DNA from: Parastagonospora avenae f. sp. tritici 18332-5
Lineage: Eukaryota > Ascomycota > Dothideomycetes > Pleosporales > Phaeosphaeriaceae
DNA length: 64,000 nucleotides
Direction of reading: 5' to 3'
Assembly (NCBI GenBank): GCA_022559985.1
Contig: JAFJTR010000072.1
Location: 62,001-126,000, forward strand
This document shows, piece after piece, positions 33,178 through 43,690 of the stretch. The translations under genes and the position numbers were made by a program. The notes under the pieces are model-generated. The model was not told where the DNA came from. It saw nothing but the letters and a program-made list of their open reading frames with translations, and made no database searches. Positions within the stretch are counted from its first letter, which is position 1, and every line of letters starts with the position of its first letter.

Positions 33178-34611
33178 ATGTCCGCAAGCTATGCTACAAT
33201 TACGTCCATCCCCAAACCTCTCCCAACTCCCAAAGAACGCTATGACGCCCTCATCGCCACCTACGCCTCCAAACCCCTCCGGTTCGTCACGCTCGAGGTC
33301 CTCGGCCTCCTCGACACCGCCCTCTGTGCCGAAGACTCCCCCGCGCTCCCTCTCGTCGAGCACAGCGTCGTCATCACCATCGACACAGAAGCCTGGACCG
33401 CCAACACCGACCAGATGACCGAGCTAGGAATCGTGATCGCGGAGTACAAAGACGGGAAGTCAGTTGGCGCGGAGATTGGAGACTACGCGGAACATGTGAT
33501 GAAGAAAATGAAATATCACCATTTGCGCTTCGTGGAGAATGCGCATCTTAAGACGACATCCCCGTGGATGCGTGGAGCTGAGGGGAATCGGTTTGGACAG
33601 TCGCGCTTCGTCACGTTCGCTGAGGCGCGCAGGATCTTGGACGGAATCCTCAAGCAGCCGATTGTTTCTGATAATCCAGAGCTTGCGGGATTGAAGCGCC
33701 CCGTCATCCTTGTCGGCCATGCGCTCGACCACGACACCGAGCACATGCAAGCCACGGGGCTAGCCTACGACTTCAAACAGCACGCCACGATCGTCGCCTC
33801 AATCGACACGCAGAAACTCGTGCGCGAACTCTCCGCCTGGACCGACCCGGAGTTTCCGGGGAATAAAATCGGCCTGGACGTCCTGTGCGAAGACGTGTTC
33901 AACTTCGCGCACGAAGACCCACACACCGCGCTCAACGACGCTGCGCGCACCATCTTCTGTGCTGTCAATCTCGCGCTGCGGAATTGGATGGTGGGCCGCC
34001 GGCGTGGCATGGAGAAGTCGATGCAGGCGGTCGCGACGGATATCGAGGAGTACTCACAGCACAACTTCACGTCGGGTTGGGGCAGTGAGGTGTGTTGTAC
34101 GCGCTGCGGCGCGCGCGATCATACCAACGCGCGACACGCATGCGCCGCGCCCGTGTACTGTCTGGCGTGCGAGCGCTTCGACGCGCGCGCTGACGAGACG
34201 CATGTGCGCAGCCACACGGAGCGGTTCTGCGTGCACGTTGCGGAGTTCATGGGCTGGACGCGCCGGGTCATCGATGCGCGAAGGAAGATCAATTACCTGC
34301 CTGCTGGGCCACCAGAAGGGTCGCATCCGCCGTCGGAGTGGCGTGGGATATGGCCGATGGAGAGTCCGGAGGATGTGCTGGTGCCGGAGCGCCCGGCGAC
34401 GCCTCCGTTGGGTGACTTCATGCGGGGACCGAGTGATTTTGAGCCGGTGAGGCCGGTGGGGGAGAAGGGGGTTAAGGTTGCGACGTTGCAGTCGAATGCG
34501 AGGGAGAGGGCGGAGAAGGAGAAGAGGGTTAGGAAGCATGTTGTTAAGGCTGTGGGGGTGAAGAAGGATGCGTGGAAGGGGGATGATGCGTGGAATGGGA
34601 CGGCGTGGTAG
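33178..34611 (+). CDS. Gfd2/YDR514C-like DEDDh nuclease with zinc cluster, copy 3
   Basis: 477 aa, intronless. The DEDDh residues are in TIDTEAW (D69, E71), GHALDHD (D184/D186) and DPHTALNDAART (H249, D254). Sequence blocks such as QSRFVTFAEARRIL and ENAHLKT match copy 2 (ERFVTFAEARSIL, KTHLPT), so the two are clear paralogues. A zinc-type cluster follows: C307, C310, H315, C322 and C328, C331, His, C351. The tail (about 390-477) is charged, Lys/Arg/Glu-rich and lacks the RGG box of copy 2. The third codon position is strongly GC-biased in the second half. Expected activity is as for copy 2, but the different tail argues for a different partner or location. Confidence 0.82.
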   Translation: MSASYATITSIPKPLPTPKERYDALIATYASKPLRFVTLEVLGLLDTALCAEDSPALPLVEHSVVITIDTEAWTANTDQMTELGIVIAEYKDGKSVGAEIGDYAEHVMKKMKYHHLRFVENAHLKTTSPWMRGAEGNRFGQSRFVTFAEARRILDGILKQPIVSDNPELAGLKRPVILVGHALDHDTEHMQATGLAYDFKQHATIVASIDTQKLVRELSAWTDPEFPGNKIGLDVLCEDVFNFAHEDPHTALNDAARTIFCAVNLALRNWMVGRRRGMEKSMQAVATDIEEYSQHNFTSGWGSEVCCTRCGARDHTNARHACAAPVYCLACERFDARADETHVRSHTERFCVHVAEFMGWTRRVIDARRKINYLPAGPPEGSHPPSEWRGIWPMESPEDVLVPERPATPPLGDFMRGPSDFEPVRPVGEKGVKVATLQSNARERAEKEKRVRKHVVKAVGVKKDAWKGDDAWNGTAW

Positions 34612-35145
34612 GCAGATGGAGGTGTTTGGGGAAGTTGATTAATGCATAGTCTTTTTTAAATGACAGAGGGATGGACGTTGGACTTTTGATTGCTGCTTTC
34701 CTGGCTGGGGATTGCCTGCAACGTCCTCTACACTCTAGATACTTCCTGTTTTGAAATTCACGACTTCTTACCAACAAAGCGAGAGTAAAACGGACGTTTT
34801 TCGTCTCTCTGGAATAGATGGCGCTGATGCGTCTGCTATCGACCTGATCAATGAAGTTGAAAAGGAGGCGTCAGCCTCAGATCTTGGCACATACGACCAA
34901 GCTACCGCTAGTTCACGGCTGAGGCTTCGCGCTTTCCAATCTGGCATTTGGGGTACGTGCAGAGGGGTGCATACTTTCATCACAATGACGAAGCAATTTG
35001 AGACAGTTTGGCTTCTAGCAAATGCCTTGATTATAATTAACTCCAACTTTTCAGCCACTCGGCCATCTATGTACTCCATAGCGATGCACACCCAATCGGC
35101 CGTAAAATGCAAATCGCCAAAGCAATCATGATTCTTTCATATAAT
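34612..35145. other. intergenic between convergent genes
   Basis: 530 bp between the 3' ends of DEDDh copy 3 and the GH17 gene. Open frames on both strands are about 115-125 codons long but have no family resemblance. Confidence 0.45.
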
Positions 35146-36134
35146 CTAGCACTTCAAGTCGAAGTAGGGGGTGTTGTTCTCAAGCGGTGTGAGGGCGAAC
35201 GACAGGTCGGTCTGAGCAGCGTTGGCGTCCTTGAGAGTGTACCAGAAAACGTTGCGGGTGCCGAAGAGCGAGCAGCCAACCTCGCTGTAGTAGCGGCGCG
35301 AGTTCTCGAGCGAGGCTACAGCAGAGCCGGAGACGGGACCCTTGTGCGGCCAGCCGGTCTCGGTGACCCAGACGGGCTTTCCGCCAGATACGGCTTCAGT
35401 CTGTCCGAGACCAGCGTAGAAATTCTCGCGGGCCTGCTCGATGGCGTTGGGGCGAGTGGTCTCGAAGTATGGGAAGGAGTTGTGGCCGAGCCTAAGATCG
35501 TATGTTAGCACTATGCGGATAGTGAGGGAGACATTTGTGTGACTTACCAGTTCACGGTGTTGGCGACACCGCGGTTCTCGGGCAGGACCCAGGCGGTGAA
35601 GGTGTCGACGTGACCGATGGGCTTGCTCTCGAGAGCAGATCCCCTGATCCAGTCGCGCATCCAGCCAATGTATCCCTCAATCTCAGGACCGGTAGCTCCG
35701 GGACCAGCGTTGTTCTGGACACCCTGGGGGCTGCTGCGGTACAGGTCCTCGGACCCGACGCTGATACCGATGATGCGGTCGGTGAATGCACTGCCGAGCT
35801 CCCTTGCTCCGCGGATGAGGGCGTTGAGCTCATTCTCGTATGCAGCGCGGCCGGCCGAGGCCCAGAGGCCTACAAGAACCTTCGTGTCGGTGTCGATGGC
35901 AGCCTGGAAAGCTGAGATGGGGTCCGCTGCAGTTCCGCACTGGATGGATGTGTAGAGACGGGCGGTGGTGAAGCCAGATGCTCCGGGAAGACTCTTCGCT
36001 TCATTGAAGAAGCGGACAAAGTCGTTGTAGCCACGGCATGAGCCATCGGCGTTGGTCGCACCGTAGTTGAAGCCCTTGCTCTGCGCAACGGCGGTAGACG
36101 CCAGAGCGAGGATTGATGCTGCCTTAGCCCACAT
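35146..36134 (-). CDS. secreted GH17 glucan endo-1,3-beta-glucosidase
   Basis: Two exons, 36134-35548 and 35491-35146 (56-nt intron), give 310 aa. A signal peptide (residues 1 to about 18, ending AVAQ) precedes a complete GH17 barrel: GFNYGATNADGSCRGY at the start, the acid/base Glu in VGSEDLYR (E129) and the nucleophile in VTETGWPHKG (E240). The enzyme cuts or transfers beta-1,3-glucan in the cell wall, like yeast Bgl2/Scw proteins. There is no GPI signal or Ser/Thr-rich tail, so it is probably soluble or wall-bound. The usual GNE around the acid/base residue is GSE here, which also occurs in fungal family members. Confidence 0.92.
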
Positions 36135-36937
36135 ACTGAAGAGATAAAAAAATTAAAGAATATTAATTAACGTTTACGGTGGTGAAGCAGACAATGAAGC
36201 AGCTGGTATTACAACTTCAGCCGGGAATGCAGTACTTAAGAAGATCGTGAAAAATATAATAATAGAACACTGGTTTGCCCCTGCGCATCATCGCTTCCTG
36301 CATGCCAACCTTGAAGTGACGTGGATGAGGCTCGTACTTTCCGAACCAAGATGTAAACAGTGGAGCGCCAAGCTGCCAATACATGGACCGGTCCTCAGGC
36401 AGACCTCTCACCGTTCTAGACTTGTCCGTGGGGTGACGTTGAGATGCACCTGGTAAGGAGTCCGTTCGTGCGCGATGCGACATTGCCCAGGCGGGACGAC
36501 CTGCGTGCGCGGCCTCAATAGAACCGCTCCGTCCGCCAGCGCACCGGAATGCACAAACGAGATGCTTTAGGTGCGTGCATGTTGTGTTTTCTTTTCGATC
36601 AGGGCTGGTTGTTCAGAGCCGCACCGCAATTACAGCTGCCCCTGTCAAGGATACTGTTGTCGTTCGGACTGGCATGAAGTGGCGAAGGTCATAGCGCAGA
36701 GCAAATCTCGCGGCCCGAGGATGTTCCTGTCCCGCGCTATGTTTATCGCAGCACGACCGCGCTGAGTTGATCACAAACAGTGCATCTGAACATAAGTAGC
36801 TGGGATGGGCTGTAGAATAAAGCCAAGTTGCATACTCGCGAATGTCGGATACAGGGCAGTCACGGTAGCAATGTGCATCTAAAAAGATTGGACAATGTAT
36901 TTCATTCCAAGCGTGAGCAATATGAAAGTACAGCGCT
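36135..36937. other. intergenic, GH17 promoter side
   Basis: 800 bp. AT-rich just upstream of the GH17 ATG (TTAATTAA-like near 36163). No coding frame recognised. Confidence 0.45.
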
Positions 36938-38485
36938 CTATACACCATCCTCAACATCCTCTCCGGTCTTTTTGCAATACTCTCGGAGTACCCTAGCTAA
37001 CTTCGCCCGCCCATCTTTCCTCTCAAACACCTGTGCATGGTCAACAGTCGGCCACCATACCGTCTCTACACCCGAGCCATGCCACTCATGCTCCTTCCAT
37101 TTCCTGTCTTCGCTCTTGAGATCCACACCATTGATGTACTTGCCCACAGTCTCCGTGTCGACAATCAGGTCTCTGCCACCAAGACTGACCGTCACATCGC
37201 GGCCCCGCAGATCCTCTTTCCACAGCAGATTGTGGGCCCAGAAGAAGTGGCGCGCCAGGGTGTGCGCTACCATCATGTCGCACGAGGCAAAGTAGTAGAG
37301 TTGATGCTCGTTCGTGGCTCGTGGTTGCCGTGCAGTGAAGTTGTATGCGACGTCGGGAAGATGCAGCAAGAACGTGACTGGGTCGACGAATAACATCGGA
37401 CCAATCTTAGGTGCGGTTGTTGGGTCCTGGAGCAGATGTGTCGACACGACAGACCCGTAAGAATGCGATGCCAGCACAACCTTGTCGAATCCGTGGCGTG
37501 TCAGGATGATATTGATCTGCCGACATATCTCGTCATGGTCAAGGATGGGCCCTGTAATGCGGAAGCTTATGGGCATGAGCTCGACAGCGATTATGCCGAT
37601 ATCTCCATCTTCTGTGCCTTGCGGGTCGTACTTGTTTATCTCGTCGAAGAACCTCGCGTATGGGTATAAGCCGATGCCGATGCCGTGTATGAACAGGATT
37701 GGGAGACGGGTTCGAGACGTGTGCGGTCGGTACCAGTAGCTGAGATCTGGCGCTGACGAGATGTGGCGGGTGAATAGGCTCGCGGGTCGAGGCGGGAATA
37801 TGGAGAGTGCGGAGCGTAGATGCGTGCGATATAATGTGAAGCCCGTGTATCGCAGATGTGCTGCGGTAAAGGTGTCTACCAGCATCACAATCATATACCA
37901 TATGACCGGCCGATGTGACATATTGACAGCATCCACCGTCAGTCGCAAGCACTTCGCGCTGCCCTTGCCAGGCTCCAGTTTGCGGCCCAGCAACGTCTCG
38001 ATTCCGTCCACATAGCTGTCAAGCTCCTCTTCCTCTTCCCTGCACTCCTCTGGATGTTCCTGCATCCTCTTCGACTTGTCCTCCTCCGTCTCTTCGCCGC
38101 GATTCATCAGCGCCCATTCATAGAACTCGCGTACATTGTCCCGTCGGACCTCGCTCGGTCTCGCACCAAGGAACCAGCGACTAACAAAGTACTCTGGATG
38201 CGGCACCTTATCCCAGCATTTCCAGAACAGCTCCTTCCTCTCTTCCTTGCTGAGTGCGGGCGGGTGTTTGGCCGCGGTTTGGAGTGTGCGCTTGCGGGGA
38301 ATGAAGACGCCGACCCAGAAGAGCGTCTCGATGAGCGCCCAGACGAGCAGGAAGCGGCGGAAGGGTGTGTGTGGAGGCTCAGCGATACTGAAGGATACGA
38401 TGAAGATGCATATCGGCGTCACTGCTTGCAGTGCGAGGATAACGGCGCGTATAAAGACGTAGTTCGGTATCGTGTGGTCTAACAT
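36938..38485 (-). CDS. alpha/beta hydrolase with N-terminal membrane segments
   Basis: 515 aa from the ATG at 38485, with no intron needed. The N-terminus has two hydrophobic helices (about 10-32 and 42-60). A charged linker follows, and a third hydrophobic stretch (YMIVMLVDTFTAA) lies near 195-210. The hydrolase domain starts at LPILFIHGIGIGL, near 260. The nucleophile elbow is LASHSYGSVVS, a SxSxG variant of GxSxG. The catalytic His is probably in TVDHAQVF near the C-terminus. Residues such as WYRPHTSRTRLPILFIHG suggest lipase/esterase-like serine hydrolases of fungal membranes. The substrate is unknown. It follows the Ayg1-like gene on the same strand with about 300 bp between them. Confidence 0.8.
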   Translation of the reverse strand: MLDHTIPNYVFIRAVILALQAVTPICIFIVSFSIAEPPHTPFRRFLLVWALIETLFWVGVFIPRKRTLQTAAKHPPALSKEERKELFWKCWDKVPHPEYFVSRWFLGARPSEVRRDNVREFYEWALMNRGEETEEDKSKRMQEHPEECREEEEELDSYVDGIETLLGRKLEPGKGSAKCLRLTVDAVNMSHRPVIWYMIVMLVDTFTAAHLRYTGFTLYRTHLRSALSIFPPRPASLFTRHISSAPDLSYWYRPHTSRTRLPILFIHGIGIGLYPYARFFDEINKYDPQGTEDGDIGIIAVELMPISFRITGPILDHDEICRQINIILTRHGFDKVVLASHSYGSVVSTHLLQDPTTAPKIGPMLFVDPVTFLLHLPDVAYNFTARQPRATNEHQLYYFASCDMMVAHTLARHFFWAHNLLWKEDLRGRDVTVSLGGRDLIVDTETVGKYINGVDLKSEDRKWKEHEWHGSGVETVWWPTVDHAQVFERKDGRAKLARVLREYCKKTGEDVEDGV

Positions 38486-38788
38486 GTTGCCCGGAAAAAA
38501 AAATGCTTTTACTCGAAGAAGTCGCTCAACTGTAATTTGAATTCTTCTCAGCCGCAGCCCCTCGATATAGGCTGGTGCAGCAGGATGGGCGCTGCTGTTA
38601 CAGGCATGTTGGTGTTGTTGAATGGTTGAATCGGCTGTGTCCCGGCGTCTGGCCTGACCAGGTGACGTAATCCCTCGCAATCTTAGCTACAAAGGTTGTA
38701 CGCCGCGGTTCACCTTCACCACCGACATCAACTCCATCATGTGACAATGCGATTTTCTTGTGGTATCAGAGCTTAATGGTACATGCCC
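38486..38788. other. short intergenic region between two hydrolase genes
   Basis: About 300 bp. The upstream open frame continues but has no ATG. No site recognised. Confidence 0.4.
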
Positions 38789-39997
38789 TCATCTTTTTCG
38801 CATCACCTCTTCCAACCAAGGATACACAATTGAGTTCGCCTCGGGGTATCCCATGTGCGCCCGTCCCTGCACAAACCGCATCTCCTTCGGGCTCCCATAT
38901 TCAGCCAACACCATGCTATCTTCGATCGGCATGCAGCCATCCAGCGTGCCATTAATCAAAAGTATCCTGCAGCTTTTCATCCCTTGGCCAACAACAGCAA
39001 CCCCATCACCTTTTGCGCTAATCAAACTAAACTCATCCTGACACTTTTCCTTCATCTCTTCAAACGACTCATACCCATATTTCTGGGTATATGCACGCTC
39101 CAAACCAAATGGATACTCATGTTTGCCCACCTGCTCCAACCACTCCCGGCCAATGTAATGATGTACACCAGCACCATGACCGACGCTCCCAATCAATCTC
39201 TCGCGATGCGTATGCGCAAGACGAATAGCATAGTACCCACCTGCACTCAAGCCCCAAGCGACTACTTTCTTCTCATCCAGATACAGCGTATCCTGGACGA
39301 GGTCGAGTATCGAGCTGAACAGGCGATCGGGCGATAACGGATCACGCTTGTTCGCAGGACAGTCAACAGTCGTGCCAGGGATGTCGCAGATAACACACGC
39401 CCAACCCCGATCGAGGAATTCTTGCGAGCGTTCCGTGTTGTCGGGGCGGTGGCCATCAAGACCAGTGATAAGAAGGATGGTTGGGAAGGGGCCGCTACCG
39501 GATGGTTTGCGGATGTAAAGTGGAATCTTGGAGCTCTCGCCATTGGAGGCGTGTTTGTGTGGTATAATTATGTCGGAGATGGAATGGCTCCAGAGCTGCG
39601 ATCCTCGCATGTACACTTCTTTTTGCTCCTCGAAGACTTGCGCTTTGAGCTCGGTGCCGATGTAGGGAAATCTGGCTAATCTGTATACGGCGTTGGCATT
39701 GAGGTAGAGCTTCTTCCTTGTCTCAACGTCTTTTGCTTCATCATCTGCCTCTCTCACCAAACGTCGCGCAGTCGGCAGGAATGCATTCGTGTATGCATCA
39801 TCGTATGGATCATTAATCTTGTTCTCAATCAAATGATTGAAGACCGGCTCGAAGTCTTCGAACTTCCCATCGTGAAATGGATACACGCCCTTCGTGCATG
39901 GGAATTTCCAGCGCTGTTCCCAGAGTTTTTGAGTACTGCCGCTGTGGCCATAGTCCTTGGTGAAAAGTTCTCCGAGGATCCAGTTTCCGTTTGGCAT
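38789..39997 (-). CDS. Ayg1-like alpha/beta hydrolase
   Basis: 402 aa from the ATG at 39997, intronless, close to the 406 aa of Aspergillus fumigatus Ayg1. The core has LLITGLDGHRPDNTERSQEF, then DIPGTTVDCPA. The nucleophile elbow is WGLSAGGYYAIRLAH, with the acid in GTLDGCMP and the His in RAHMGYPEA. This is the Ayg1/FrsA-like (DUF1100) group. Ayg1 shortens a heptaketide naphthopyrone in conidial melanin synthesis. Related enzymes act on other polyketides, and no polyketide synthase lies in this window. The specific role here is therefore unknown. The truncated Zn2Cys6 gene stands head-to-head, about 395 bp away. Confidence 0.85.
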   Translation of the reverse strand: MPNGNWILGELFTKDYGHSGSTQKLWEQRWKFPCTKGVYPFHDGKFEDFEPVFNHLIENKINDPYDDAYTNAFLPTARRLVREADDEAKDVETRKKLYLNANAVYRLARFPYIGTELKAQVFEEQKEVYMRGSQLWSHSISDIIIPHKHASNGESSKIPLYIRKPSGSGPFPTILLITGLDGHRPDNTERSQEFLDRGWACVICDIPGTTVDCPANKRDPLSPDRLFSSILDLVQDTLYLDEKKVVAWGLSAGGYYAIRLAHTHRERLIGSVGHGAGVHHYIGREWLEQVGKHEYPFGLERAYTQKYGYESFEEMKEKCQDEFSLISAKGDGVAVVGQGMKSCRILLINGTLDGCMPIEDSMVLAEYGSPKEMRFVQGRAHMGYPEANSIVYPWLEEVMRKR

Positions 39998-40391
39998 GTT
40001 TGACGTATGGTCTGATTTGCAGTGCTGCGTGACTACTTCCGGCACCTTGTCCGCTACATATACCTGATGGGACACGACTTCGGCAATGGCGGGGCCGATG
40101 CCGTAAACTACGAGTATCACATTACCGCTCAGTCAGACCACGTTTATGTCGTATGGCGTCTAGTGAGGTTCATCAGAGGCTGTAAATTTATAGCTTCAGG
40201 TGTGTGTAAAGTCGAGGTCGCAACTCCCTGACTGAGAGATGCAAGTCCCATATTAGCTGCGCTCTCATTGGCTGTCCGACCACCTCCGTCTCACCAACTT
40301 CATTGCGCCGGCGTTTCCTTCAACTCTCCCTCACCCTCAAGCCAATTTACATTACATCATAGACCAGCATGTTTCCATCAGTTTGCACAAG
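39998..40391. other. divergent promoter region, Ayg1-like / Zn2Cys6
   Basis: About 395 bp shared upstream sequence of two head-to-head genes. C/T-rich toward the regulator (40300-40370). No site identified. Confidence 0.4.
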
Positions 40392-40803
40392 ATGGTCGGC
40401 GTTCCTGGCTGTTCTAAAGGTTGCGAGGACTGTCGGCGCCGATATCTAAAATGTGGTGAGCCTCTCGCACATCGCAAGTGCGATGCCATGTAAGCTAAAT
40501 ATGCAAGATCTTAAGAAGCCTCAGTGTAGACGATGCATCAGATTGCGGCTAGCATGTAGAGGCCCTCTTGACCTCGCTTTCATCGTGTACGGTGGAGATC
40601 ATGGCCGCGACGAGCATAAGCCGAGCACTAGCAACTACTCAGGTACATCGCTAGTGACACACAAGACAGAAGCATATGGACCGGTAAGCCTCGAGGCCGT
40701 CTTCAACTTGCCACAAGCTCGCGATGAAGTGTTTACCGCCTTCACGCGTCACCACCTGCTGCCTGAAAATGGGTACATGGACATTACTTATGCGGGCGAT
40801 TAA
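40392..40803 (+). pseudogene. truncated Zn2Cys6 transcription factor
   Basis: Two exons, 40392-40455 and 40508-40803 (52-nt intron), encode 119 aa. Splicing builds a complete Zn2Cys6 DNA-binding domain: CSKGCEDCRRRYLKC, then DLKKPQCRRCIRLRLAC. The six cysteines have normal spacing. A typical regulator continues for several hundred residues, but the frame stops with TAA at 40801, in ITYAGD just after TRHHLLPENGYMD. Inserting a base near the stop would continue the frame only briefly, and sequence to 41740 holds short broken frames. It is probably a decayed regulator, or a short DNA-binding protein lacking a regulatory domain. It stands head-to-head with the Ayg1-like gene. Confidence 0.65.
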
Positions 40804-41741
40804 CCGAAGCACGAGGTAGATGAAAGTTGAACCTACTTCATTACTACGTGGACATGGCTGTACCACACGCTATCTGGAAGTATTCAGTGCATTCTTGCTT
40901 TTGAGCTCATCGTAACAATCCTTTGCTCAGTAGTACCTCCAACCAAGGTCAACCAAGGGCAGCTGTCTCTTGTACCACCCATTACTCAAACGACCCAGTA
41001 AGTCAAGTGAAGATTGGCTTACCAACTTGATGTGGTCGCGGCGCGCGGAAGACACGCGGGCAGCCACTCTCGGTGTTTCGCCGCGGAGTGCCACCGGCCA
41101 GCAGAGTAGTCTAGGGAGTTTGGTTACAGCACTTCATGTCCCCTCGGAAAATCACCAGGACATGGCCAGATTCCCTAAAGCATGTCCGGATAGTAGTCGT
41201 TACACAAAGTCTGAACGAGCTCGACTCTGCAGATGTGTCTAGATCTTCGCCTTTGCTCGAATTACCAGCAATTGCTTTTGGCTCACTGAGCTTAGTCTAC
41301 AGCTATGGGCTTTGAAGAGAAGATTGAGTGACTAAGTGACGATGGCGGAATCGGTTATGATAGATATGCTCCCACCCATATCCAGGAAGAGTTTTGGCCT
41401 CTTGCAGATACCCACTGGATAAAACCCACATTCGAAAGCTGGGAAGGGCATTTCATCTGTATAGAAATTATGGTGGCTACGGCAATATTTGCTCTATTGG
41501 ACAGCTCGGTGTTGAGATCTCATAATGCTCAATGCGATAAGGAGTACAGGAAGCCTGCAAAAGGGGTGCTGGTAAACGCGAGTGACCTTGCGAACACAAA
41601 TCCGCATTTCCAGCACATCATATAGATACATAAGTTTTAATGTTTCTGAAGCTGCTATGATCGCATACTGAATCGAAATTGCATCTAGGAAGGCGTGGAT
41701 GTCTAACACAATAGAAAGGAAAAGTAACGATTTATTGTCTT
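40804..41741. other. intergenic, possible decayed regulator remains
   Basis: 940 bp with several short open frames and many stops in all frames. One at about 41330-41630 (+) reads HIQEEFWPLADTHWIKPTFE without family resemblance. It fits leftover coding sequence of the upstream regulator but is not proven. Confidence 0.35.
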
Positions 41742-42811
41742 CTAAACGCCGCCCCCCCAGCTCAGACACAACCCCACGATAGCACCGAGCACCGCGTCCC
41801 AGCCCAGTGCCTTCACGGCAAACCCACCATTCAGCAAAGACTGCAGTTCGGCTCCTAGCTTTGCATCTTTCCGTCCCATCCACTGACTCGCCATGAGAAA
41901 CCCGGCACTGATCATCATGCTCTTGTCCACGCCGCTGTCCTTCAAGCTGATCAAGCCCGTATGAGGAAGCAACAGGATGAAGCGCTCTACAAACAGAAAC
42001 GAGTTGAAGATGGGGTGTCCACGAAGAGATGGTTGCGCCAACAAACAGGAGTTGAGAATGATGTTGGGGAGCTGAAGGGACGCGATTGGCGCGCGAGTGA
42101 TTAATGTCGTTGACTTGGGATTGGCCGGGACCTTCTTCGAAGGTACTGTTTGGATATCTGGGCTGGATAGGTGGAGTTCGATCAAGAACAGGCATATTGT
42201 GAAGCTGATGGGGAGTATCTGGCTGAGCAGAATGTAGTTGCGCATTGTCGGTGCGTCGAAACGTCGCGTCCGGGCTGTTTGGAGTCAGGCTTCTTTTCCA
42301 ATTACATGCTCGCGACAAACGCACCTTTCGCAGCCATCCATATGTTCCAATACCAAGTCCCAAGAATGGCCAATTGCGTCACCGCCGCGTTTCCCTTGCT
42401 CTGCACCAATTCACTCGCAAAGTCCTGGAACAGTGACGATTGCAGCATCCAGTTTTTGAGTTTGCAGACAGTTACGGCCGATAGGCTCTGACGCTTGTCG
42501 CCTGTCCAGTTCAGGTAGTGTGTGATGAGGAAGAACAGCATATGATATGACAGTGTGGCGAAACTTATCGACGCCAGAAAGGCATAGATCTTGATGTGTC
42601 TTACGCGCGCTGCTTTATATGCTTCGAGGTTTGCATCCTTAGAAGGCTTCCCAGAATGATATATTGCATTATATCGTGTGTATAGCGATAATATGATGTG
42701 AAAAGTGGCGTACAACGCAGCGACGATGTAGGAAAGAAAGATTGCGGAGCCAATGTAGCTGTTTGGTGGTGTGGCGTAATATACCAAGGAGTCGTAAATC
42801 GGTAAAGCCAT
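41742..42811 (-). CDS. conserved fungal polytopic membrane protein
   Basis: Two exons, 42811-42325 and 42274-41742, with a 50-nt intron (GTGCGT..ACAG), give 339 aa in one frame across the join WMAAKARTRRFDAPTMRNYI. Hydrophobic helices fall near 20-45, 75-105, 140-165, 175-195 and 225-250, with more toward the C-terminus (AVLGAIVGLCLSW). Motifs such as FLSYIVAALYATFHIILSLY, HIKIYAFLASISFATLSYH and LPHTGLISLKD are typical of a family conserved across Pezizomycotina. I know it only as hypothetical, sometimes beside secondary-metabolite genes. No transporter or enzyme signature is visible, and no function is assigned. Confidence 0.8.
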
Positions 42812-43690
42812 TATTGCTAATGCTTGTTATGGAAACCTGGGGAAGCCAGGAAATTATATTCAGCTGCACGGTTGAAGCCACATGGCGGACGGATGGTGAT
42901 TCGCGATATGTGACGTAATGAGACAATTGGCGTGTGAGACTTCGGGCTACGAGACATTCGGCTGCACCCACACCTTTTGAGATCACGAAGTCGTTAAAGA
43001 TACCAGACAACCACTCTTCCTCGTATATTTCAATGTATATGTTGCTGCACTTTCATTGCATACTGCACGCTGATTAATCGGGTCGTGGGCGATCAGTGCT
43101 GCACGGACGATGCCTACAAATCGATGAAACAAAGCGCTATGCTCCTCATGGTCGCGATAGTTGCCTTCCCGCGGAGCTATACCGGTACGATTGCTTACCT
43201 TTCTGACGCAGACTTTGTTGCACTCAGACATGACATGCAGAATTTCTCGAGCAAAACAACAACATGAACGAGATGCCATTGGCCAAAGGTTAAGTCTCTG
43301 CGGCACTGCGTCCCAAACATTACGAAGATGTAAGAGACCATGCAATGAAGGTTCAATGGATGTGAAAGCAAGTTCTTTGGAGCTACCAATAATTTGACAA
43401 AACCTGTCGTCCCAGAACCAATCTCCAAAAATGGCTTCTCGTAGCCGTCGCAAACAATGCTTTTAAACGTAGTGTACATGTGTAGAAAAAAACTGCCTTA
43501 ATTGCCAGTGTCCGCAGGCTCGTCCTTTCGTTTCGCAAACAAAGAGCCAACAACGGAGTGAAGTATACGTGGGCGGATGCGCGAAACTCCAGACCGATTA
43601 GACAGGTAGCCGTCAGAAACAATAGGTTGTTGCAAGGAGGCTAAAAGAACACCATCAACACGACATTACGACTCATTACTTCCCGATACA
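42812..43690. other. intergenic
   Basis: 880 bp. A 94-codon ATG frame at 43195-43479 (-) contains LEIGSGTTG, which by chance resembles a methyltransferase motif but has no supporting fold around it. No gene is annotated. Confidence 0.4.

Noticed and set aside
43195..43479. frame containing LEIGSGTTG, methyltransferase-like
   Set aside because: Only this short motif fits; the rest of the 94 residues lacks the other SAM-binding elements.
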